From: Tribonema minus
Taxonomy: Eukaryota > Sar > Xanthophyceae > Tribonematales > Tribonemataceae
Length of the DNA stretch: 64,000 nucleotides
Assembly (NCBI GenBank): GCA_017506865.1
Contig: JAFCMP010000529.1
Span: 558,001 to 622,000 of the forward strand
Reading direction: 5' to 3'
The position numbers were made by a program, and so were the translations under genes. This document shows, piece by piece, positions 56,689-64,000 of the stretch (within the stretch, counting starts at the first letter, position 1; each line of letters begins with the position of its first letter). The notes under the pieces were generated by a model. That model was not told the DNA's origin and made no database searches. It saw nothing but the letters and a program-made list of their open reading frames with translations.

Positions 56689-57860
56689 TGCAGGCCACCG
56701 CGACCGCGCCGCTCGATGGATGCCTCACGACATCCTTGTACCCTGGAGCTTCCGCTTCCGTCACCGGCCTGTTGATGCTGTATTACACAAGATGCCGGCA
56801 CTGGCGCCTGCTGCTGCCGCTGTCAGTAAACCATGACCATAGGGTTCACGCTCAGGTAGGGTGGTAACAGGGTTGGATATATAACTTGAAGTGTAACCCC
56901 TACTTAGCTGGGCCTGTAAAGCCCGCCCCCCCCCACCCCCCCAATTCGTCCCCCAAAAAAAAACCTGTAGACGTAGACACCCCTCCCACCCACCCACCCC
57001 AAAATAACAAAAAGCGCCCGCAGTCCCAACAACTCTGTGCTGAGTCGTGCATGTTATGTCAACAAAGCCGCGGATGTCGCATGCGCTTGTCTCGTAAACG
57101 GAGCAGCACACGCGCACCTGGTTCCCACAGGCACGTGTCAATCAGCTCAGCGCCGCGCTTACCCCGTTGTCGACGCACGAAACGCATACCGCCACATGTG
57201 CTCTTGTATGGCAGGGAAAAGCGCAGACGCCGGCGCGCTCTCTAAGCCGGGCACGCCCACAGTGCGCAACACGTCTCAACTAGCACTGCTGGTGTCGTGC
57301 TTCGTTGAGGAGCTGCTCTCTGTGCGCGCAGGCAGGGGTACGTAAACCCTCACATCTGAGCACTGCTTCCAGAGCAGCGCGCTCCGCGGCCGTCAACGCG
57401 CACGCGCACGCTGCCCAGGCTCGGCGCACGCGCGTTACCCCGGGCCGATGACAACGCTCAGCATTGCAGCGCTCAAGCTGCGCGGCACCGTCGCCTTGCC
57501 TACAGTTGAGCATCACTGCACTACAGTACAGCGCCAGCTGCAGCGGCGGCAGCAACGTTGCCGCATACGGTAATGTAGCCGATGTCATGTGAGCCCTGAT
57601 GTCAGAGCGCACACGCGCCACCCTGAGAATGCTCATCGCGGTCAGTGTCGCCAAGGCTTGTGTTTTTGTGGGGCAATGTCAACGCTCAGGGGGCCGCAAC
57701 GTCGTTGCCCAAGGCCGCTCGCGCAATACGGCATGTGAATCTACGGCAACTTCCTGCTGCCCCTGATGAGTCTCCCTCCAAGGAGGGAGGCGTTTAAATG
57801 TTAGCACTGATGCCAAAAGCGCGCACACGCATGTCGCCTGCGGATGAGCATCATCGCGCT
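56689..57860. other. Region holding the unresolved 3' part of the PPR-like gene
   Basis: Nothing certain. Reverse-strand frames near 57435-57280 read AERAALEAVLRCEGL and REQLLNEARHQQC before a stop and could be the last exon of the PPR-like gene, but splice sites are ambiguous. C- and A-runs lie at 56930-56965. Confidence 0.35.
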
Positions 57861-58220
57861 TGCTCACCTCGTACGTGTCGTCGTTCGGAGCGACGCGGCG
57901 CCGCTATGATCCGAGCACTGACGTCAAAGCACACATGCAGTACCTGAGAATGAGCATCGCTGTCAGCATCGCGCTTTTTGTTTTCTCTCTCACCTTGCAC
58001 CTGTCGTCGTTCGCAGCGACGCAGCTGCGCTATCATCTGAGCGCTGATGCCAAAATTGCGCACACGCACATCGCCTGCGGATGAGCATCATTGCGCTTGC
58101 TCACCTCGTACGTGTCGTCGTTCGCAGCGACGCGGCTGCGCCATCATCTGAGCACTGACGTCAAAGCACACACGCAGCACAGCAAGATGGGTATCTGCGG
58201 TCAGCATCGTGCCTGCTCAC
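57861..58220 (-). repeat. Donor-side array of PPR exon 4 ends
   Basis: The exon end (CCAAACGACGACACGTACGAG then GTGAGC) recurs with donors near 58104, 57994 and 57867, besides the true one at 58220; spacing is 110-127 bases. Units share GAGCACTGACGTCAAAGCAC on the + strand. Confidence 0.88.
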
Positions 58221-61200
58221 CTCGTACGTGTCGTCGTTTGGCGCGACGCGCGCTGCTGTCATGGCGTCCAGCACGGCAAACACCGCGCGCAGGTCGCGGC
58301 GGCGCTGCGCGGCGCGGATGAGCCTGCAACGGCGGCGGCGGCGGCGGCGCGCAGCGGTTTGAAACTGCAGACATTCACAGAAGCGCGACAGCATTGGATA
58401 CAACCGCCGGCACCGTCGACGTCCTACAGACTGCGCCGTATCGCAGCGCCATGCGGCAGGCGGACGTGCGCAGCGGCGGCGGTGGCAACGGAGGCGGCGC
58501 CAGCGCGCAGCTGTGGTCGCCGCCACATGGCAGCGCCGGACATGACTGCAGCAGCGTAGCCGCAGCAACACGGCGGTGGCCGGTGCGCCTGCAGGAGCGC
58601 GTACACTCCAGTCGCAGTGACGTGACCAGCGTTCAGGACAGCTGCAGCAGCGACTGCACCCCATGAGCGCCGCGCCGCGTCGCGGGCGGGCGCTGCGCAG
58701 CGCGATCGCGGGCCCCAGCCTCACAAACGCCGCCGAGGTGCGCCACAATGTTTGCACAGGCCGCTGCGCGCGTCGGCGACCAAACTTCACACTTGAAGTT
58801 GCTTACCGGGTGGCTGCGTCGATGCTGACGGCAACGCGCCCGCGCGCGACGTCCTTGAGCGCGGCGAGCGCATCGGCAACCGAGCTTACTTTAACTTCAC
58901 ATTTGAAGTTGCTCACCGGTTGGCGGCGTCAATGCTGACGGCGACGTGCCCGCGCGCCATGTCCTCCAGCGCGGCGAGCGCATCGATCGGTAACTGAACT
59001 TCTCAATTGAACTTCACGCTTGAAGTTGCTCACCGGTTGGCGGCGTCGATGCTGATGGCAACGCGCCCGCGCGCCATGTCCTCCAGCGCGGCGAGCGCGC
59101 GCCGCCGCGCGCCCGCGCGGAACAGCGCCGACGCGAGGCTCGGGTACAGCGCGGCTTGCGCCTCCGCCACCAGCTGCGCCCTCTCCTCCCCGCCCAAACC
59201 CCCTACTTCCTCAGGGGGCGCAACGAAGACCCCCTGAATAGATCCCCCGCTTGCGCCCCCCGCTGCCGCCTGCGCATCCGAACCGCCTTCGGCTGCGATG
59301 AGATCGGTCCCCTGGGTGGGGGAAGAGGCCCCTAGTGGGGGGTCTTTGGGGGGTATGGTAAGTCCCGCCTGCGCCATAAGCTGCGCGGCGAGCGCGGGGT
59401 CGGTGGCGCGGCACGCGGCGCGCACGAGCGACACGATGTCGCCTATCGTCGCCTCCGACGTCTGGGGTAGCGGTGCGAGGACGAAGGCGAAGGTTTGTAG
59501 GGAGTTATTTTGAGAGAGTACGATGGGCTTGGCGTGCAGCACGGAAGAGCGGAACGGTGTCGCGCGTCGCAGCACAGGTCTGGAGTCAACTTCAACGTGT
59601 GACGCCCAACCCACTGGCGCTCTGAGCTTCCTCATCCGGGGGTGCACACGATGGACCGCACACTCAATGTTCAAGAGTCGCGTACACACCTAATAGAGGG
59701 GTGATATCGTGTACTCTGAAGAACATGGTATGAGCCTAGCAATAATACACAGTTTTGTGCTTGTCTTGAAGCTCCGGCACTGCTCGCGCCAGGTCACCAG
59801 GCTTCATCTTAAGGCATGCCTGCGCAGCTTGGAGGCATGCACCTATAATACTGAAGGCTCAATACACGCAACGCGTGACCGTATCCCGAATACATACTGG
59901 TAGCGGGATGTCATCGCCTCGGACGTGTCGGGACGTACAGACCAGCTGCCATTGTCTCGCTGCTGCAGCAGCGCGCGCGCGCCGTGTCACCGGGCCCCCC
60001 CTACACGGTATCCCCACGCATACTTACATTACGTACATGGACTGCAAGGTAGAGTTGTCACCGATGCCTCTTGTCGGCTTTTTCGTCAACGGGGTCCCGG
60101 TCGGCTCGGCTACACCGGCTAGCCGATGCTTGGTATATGAGTCGGCTTTCCACCGGCTTTTGGTCGGCTTAGGAGATTGGACCGGCTTTTAACGGTGTCG
60201 GCAGTTTTTTGGTCGATCTTTCACTCTCCTCGGCTCCTTACGAGCCTCAGTTTCCACTACTCTGGCACTTATATGACACTGTAAGGCTGATGCAGTACCG
60301 ACGCTGGTCAGGCAGCCACCCCTAGAGCATACGTATACGAGCGCGCAGGGCACCCACCACAGCCACACACCACAGTTCAATTCAGAGTTGAAGTTGGTCA
60401 AGGCTGTTGTTTGCCTGTACTTTACGCCTTCGCGGCAGTACGTGTTACGAATGCTTTCCGTACTGCCATGCTCAGCAGACTGCATCAGCAGCATCAGCTC
60501 TGCGCATCTCTGGTGTGTTTGTTGCGTGAGTCAGAAACTGGTGATACGAGTTTAGGCAGCATCGTAGAGGCTGCATGGTCCGTTGCCATCTGTAAAGCAC
60601 CTAACCGCCTCCTTAGGTGCCTGAAGTCACTCCAGCAGCTCCTGCTTCGGCATTGCGCATGTTTTACGAAAAGCCGACAAATAGCCGGGGTATCGATCAG
60701 CTCGGCTAACCGGCTACACCGGCTAGCCGAAGCCGACTGGCTTAGCCGGTGGTCGGCTGACAACTCTACTGCAAGGCAATACCAGCACTTGAAGAAGTCT
60801 TATGCGGTAGGTATCGGGACGCACCAGCCACGCGCACCAGGCGCCGTCGTCGCGCAGCTCTAGCAGCGCGCGCGCCAGGTCACCATGCCTCATCTTAAGG
60901 GTATTTTCATGCATACTGCCCCACATATGTGGGATGCAAGGCGACATTCTGGCTGTTGGAGCCTTGTTTGGTAGGTACGGGACGCACCAGACACGAGCCC
61001 CAGGCGCCGTCGTCGCGCAGTTCCAGCAGCGCGCATGCCAGGTCACCAGGCCTCCCCACAGGGTATTCCCATGCATACTTCTTCTTGTGCTACATTGCGT
61101 GCACAGCTTGATCAGGTTTTCCAAGCCCCATACGGTGAGTATCGGGACGCACCAGCCACGCGCCCCAGGCGTCGTCGTCGCGCAGCTCCAGCAGCTCGCG

Positions 61201-62022
61201 CGCCAGGTCCGCGCGCTTCAGCTCCAGGCACGCCCTTGCGCCCGCCGCCACCGCCGCTGGCGCCAGCAGCCCTTTCGCACTCGCCTCCTGCGCCTTTAGC
61301 AGCAGCTGCTTTGGCGCGTCCACGGCCTTGTAGTGCTCAAACAGGAGCGCATAGCCGGAGGAGGAGTCGGGGTCCTTGTCGGGGCTCGCAGCGGTGGTGG
61401 TCGGGCTGGGTTTGGCTGCATGCAGCGGGGCGAGCGACGGCGCGCTTCAGTGAGGAGGGTGGCACTGCAGTTTCAGCGCGTGGGACGTGAAGAGCGCATG
61501 GTGCTTCTGCGTCCCTATTACAAGGAATTTTTGGCGCAGCTGCCTCAGCATTCAGTTTACAAACAATGTTTTGCGTGGCACAATGCACAGGCGCACCAGA
61601 CGTCGTGTTGGATGTGCTGCTGGCGACAAACACACCAAGACGTGCACAAACTATCTGTCAAGATACTTACACAACTTACCAGCTGATTGTGTCTGCTCCT
61701 GTCGCTGCAGCGACACTGGTTGGGCAGCTTTCTGCTTTATTGCCCTACGTCTCTCTGATCCCTTGCCCATGGTAACCAGGCCTCGTGCCGCCCAACCCCC
61801 CCGCTGCTGTTGGCACTCCTGTTGCCAATGCCGCGTTGTTGGCAGACACTGCAATGCGGCAAAGGTGCTGCTACTTTGGGATGGACAGCTACAGCGCAGC
61901 TGTGTCTGAGACCGTGCGCAAGCAGCTCCTGTCCTGAACAATGTCTGGCTCAGCATCGCAGCTGCAGGACGTGCTGATAGCAGGCAGCAACAGGTGTGCA
62001 TTGCACACACTTTTGCGCGCAT
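58221..62022 (-). CDS. PPR-like organellar protein, 4 exons seen, 3' end unresolved
   Basis: Exons, 5' to 3': 62022-61680, 61415-61153, 59461-59034, 58323-58221; phases agree at all three joins. The N terminus (MLSQTLFRTGAACARSQTQL region) is basic and Ser/Arg-rich, like a mitochondrial or plastid presequence. Start may be 62022, 62001 or 61956. The middle is helical (YALLFEHYKAVDAPKQLLLK, GARACLELKRADLARELLEL, IGDIVSLVRAACRATDPALA, LYPSLASALFRAGARRRALA). The last seen exon, LIRAAQRRRDLRAVFAVLDA through VAPNDDTYE, fits a pentatricopeptide motif. PPR proteins bind organelle RNA, but only one clear repeat is visible, so the family call is moderate. An acidic, low-complexity insert lies in exon 3. 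Confidence 0.62.
58783..59034 (-). repeat. Donor-side copies of PPR exon 3 end, each followed by a palindrome
   Basis: The exon end (GCGCTCGCCGC...ATCGACGCCGCCAACCG then GTGAGC) recurs at about 58918-58985 and 58804-58870; donor spacing is ~115 bases. In all three units the donor is followed within a few bases by AACTTCAn-nn-TTGAAGTT-type palindromes (59010-59027, 58893-58910, 58783-58800). Confidence 0.9.
59765..61050 (-). repeat. Donor-side copies of PPR exon 2 end
   Basis: The exon 2 end (GACCTGGCGCGCGAGCTGCT...GCGTGGCTG then GTGCGTCCCGATAC) recurs at about 60978-61045, 60818-60890 and, weaker, 59932-59995 and 59775-59815. Copies keep the GTGCGTCCC donor context. Confidence 0.82.
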
Positions 62023-62204
62023 GAGGGCGCAATCGATCAGACAGCGCTGTCAGCCGCAACTCTCGTGTGCTTCAGTACTGCAATGATGAAGCTTTCTCAC
62101 ATCACAAATTCAAGTGCAAGTTGCAGAAGGCGAGTCTCCACTTTTTGGAAGCAGTTAAAACGAGCCCGAAGTCGCCGTACTCGAGGGCAGCAAGCAGCAG
62201 AGAC
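62023..62204. promoter_or_regulatory. Shared promoter region of divergent PPR-like and Pro/Thr-rich genes
   Basis: 182 bases separate the outermost start codons. No named motif is seen; divergent transcription is inferred from the layout. Confidence 0.35.
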
Positions 62205-63080
62205 ATGCGTCGTGGTGCCCGTGCTTCAGTTCTTGTGATGCTGTGCCTGAGTGGCTGCCTTGGCCGCCTGGGCGAGGAGGGCCGAGTCACGAACCTGCAG
62301 ACCTACTACAGGTAGCCAATCGTCGCGCTCCTGCATCCGGCATGGTGACGCTTATGCCTGACCAAGCATGACATGCGTTGGGCACATAGCTGACGCATGT
62401 CTTGATCCGAGCGTCCCGTCCCAGGTTCATCGACTTTGAAAGTCTCGTGTGATGTGTATACTACGTGTCGGCCCATTGGTGCGAGGGCTGGTGTACCCTT
62501 GCAGCAGTGCTTGAGTTGGCGAAAACTGCATAACAAGCGGTATGAAAGGCATATCCCCCTTTTTGCCTCTCTTGACAGCCCCTACGGATACACCACGACG
62601 TTCTACCCGGGCCCTACCACCATGTACTACGGCACCGTGGCCCCTACCGTCCCGGGCACTGTCCCCCCCGGTTGCGTGTGCACCTGCCCGTCCGTGGCGC
62701 CGACGTCTGCGCCAACTACAGCGCCCACTGCTGCTGCTACGCTCAAGCCCACCGCCGCTGCCAGTATTCCCAAGCCCACTACCGCTGCTACGCCCAAGCC
62801 CACCGCTGCCACTACCTCTAAGCCCACTGCCGCAGCTACGACCAAGTCTAGGCAGCTGCTGGTGGTGGCGGCAGTGGCGGCGCCGCCGGAGGTGGCGCCG
62901 GTCGCAAAATCTGAGCCATCTAAAGCCAGTGGAGCTCCGTCCCACTTGCTAGCACCACTTGGTGCAGGTGATCGTAGTGAGGGTGATCGTGCATGTAAAC
63001 GGCATGATGCATGTTACAGCAGCCTGGCATGCCAGTGCCGACCACTCAGCTCTCCAGCATGTTCCGAAGGGCATATGTAA
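62205..63080 (+). CDS. Small secreted Pro/Thr-rich protein, 2 exons
   Basis: Exon 1 (62205-62311) encodes a signal peptide (ASVLVMLCLSGCLGRLGEEG) and joins in phase to exon 2 (62579-63080). Reading on: TYYSPYGYTTTFYPGPTTMY, a short Cys segment (PGCVCTCPS), then repeated APTxAPTAAAT and KPTAAxTxKPT units, a typical O-glycosylated or hydroxyproline-rich stalk. About 203 residues if the frame stays open to 63080. The last ~75 residues, from RQLLVVAAVAAPPEV on, look less biased, and an unrecognised intron there is possible. Likely a cell-surface or scale-associated protein; exact function unknown. Confidence 0.62.
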
Positions 63081-64000
63081 GATGGTGCAGTGGTCCTGGC
63101 ACTGATGGCCAAGGCATCTGCCAGCGCGCTTCATGTACATACAGAAACACTCTCTGCACCGCCCACTGGCAGTCGGTGTGAGCAGCGCCGCATGGCGGCT
63201 GACGCGACAGGCGCACACGTGTACACCTGCATGGAGACACGTCGACGAATCATATCGCACTGCAGTCACAGTATTGTGTAGCGTGTTGTGTACGTACCCT
63301 GCACAGGAGCCGCACTGCGCCGTTTGCACTGGCTCTTTTCTGCAAATACAGCCCTGATGCCATGAGCCGATCCCGTATCTGCAGTACTAGCTGAGGTTTC
63401 TGCAGGCAGGGACAGCGATACTAGTGCAGGCGACGTATCTTCAACAATAGGTCATAACATCCTCGATGTCGTCGATTGGTCTTGTCTGCATTGTGTGCAT
63501 CAAGGATCCTACTTTTAAAAAGCCCCAGATTCCTCAGTGGTTCATGCATCGAGCTGCAGTGTCACTGGATTACTGCAGCCTGTAGAGGATCCTCCCATCG
63601 CCCACCATATGTGGTGTGTCGTTGTCTGCACATACAGCTCTCCTGCAGCCAGATAGTCCTAGACTCCTGAATGAATAGTGTGATAGGATGCAAGGAGCAC
63701 TGCAGCCTGTGCATGTGTCACGGTCGGGTTGCCAAGTTCTTGAGGTATATCATGAGAGTGTGCCTCAATGCCCAATGGCATACTGCGGCAACAGCATATG
63801 CATGCATACATGCATATCTGCTCCAAGCTCATCTTTGTTTGCTACTTTTGCTCTCTCACAGTGCACAAAAGTAAACGCTGTGAATGCTGGGCTGTTGTCA
63901 TACAGGCATTGCAAGTTTGTCAGTTCAAATCGGTGTGATTAGGGTCTCTATGCTGTTGGCCTGCCCGAATGTGTTGCAACTTCCTTGCGCTTTTTGCACC
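63081..64000. other. Intergenic sequence at right edge
   Basis: No gene, RNA or array recognised. A TGCAG-flanked palindromic patch (TACTAGCTGAGG to ATACTAGTGCAG) lies at 63380-63430. The longest ORFs are under 85 codons without motifs. Confidence 0.45.

Noticed and set aside
62427..62945. 172-codon Gly/Ser-rich ORF on the minus strand
   Set aside because: Antisense of the Pro/Thr-rich secreted protein, which has a signal peptide and a phase-consistent intron.
1..64000. tRNA, rRNA or spliceosomal RNA genes
   Set aside because: I looked for T-loop GGTTCGA-type signatures and core snRNA sequences and found no convincing candidate; a covariance-model scan could still find one.

Overview
The window is nuclear DNA of a eukaryotic alga. 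Genes on both strands are split by GT-AG introns, plus at least two GC-AG introns. Exons are very GC-rich, introns carry long poly-C/poly-G runs, and CCCTAA/TTAGGG-like tracts are scattered inside introns. Several predicted proteins begin with a signal peptide followed at once by a Phe-containing plastid-targeting motif (ASAFLAP, ASAFVAP, THAFFSG, GAFAPP). That points to a secondary plastid of red origin (haptophyte, stramenopile or cryptophyte). I lean to a haptophyte, but this is inference.

Layout, left to right: an FGGY-type sugar kinase (+, 5' end outside the window) converges on RNase H2 subunit A (-). RNase H2A is divergent from a plastid-targeted DUF1995 protein (+). After about 2 kb without a recognisable gene comes a small basic plastid-targeted protein (-), divergent from replication factor C subunit 3 (+). 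Then follow, all on +, a conserved plastid protein of unknown function, an acyltransferase-3 family membrane protein with broken frames, and a cytochrome b5-fused front-end fatty-acid desaturase. Three genes on - follow: a plastid-targeted DJ-1/PARK7 protein, an EngB/YihA GTPase, and a PPR-like protein. The PPR-like gene is divergent from a small secreted Pro/Thr-rich protein (+). Exon borders were placed by requiring reading phase and conserved protein motifs to agree across each junction. The genes share no single pathway, but several serve the plastid, and two (RNase H2A, RFC3) serve DNA replication and repair.

The most striking feature is the make-up of the introns. In nearly every large intron the bases next to the exon are repeated several times as a decaying tandem array. 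A donor-side array repeats [exon end + splice donor] downstream of the exon. An acceptor-side array repeats [splice acceptor + exon start] upstream of the next exon. Unit spacing is usually 60-190 bp. RFC3 intron 4 holds about nine extra copies at a spacing near 95 bp. Many of these introns also carry a short palindrome of the form (T/A)ACTTCA-n-TGAAGT(A/T).

A 2.77-kb DNA transposon with 176-bp, almost identical terminal inverted repeats sits in the EngB intron that splits the G4 (TKxD) GTP-binding motif. Its ends (TACTTCAG) resemble the intron palindromes. One of its ORFs resembles a telomere-resolvase/tyrosine-recombinase catalytic domain. A second inverted-repeat locus (55738-56688) and a dispersed repeat of about 115 bp (8656, 37680, 56206) look like remains of other mobile elements.
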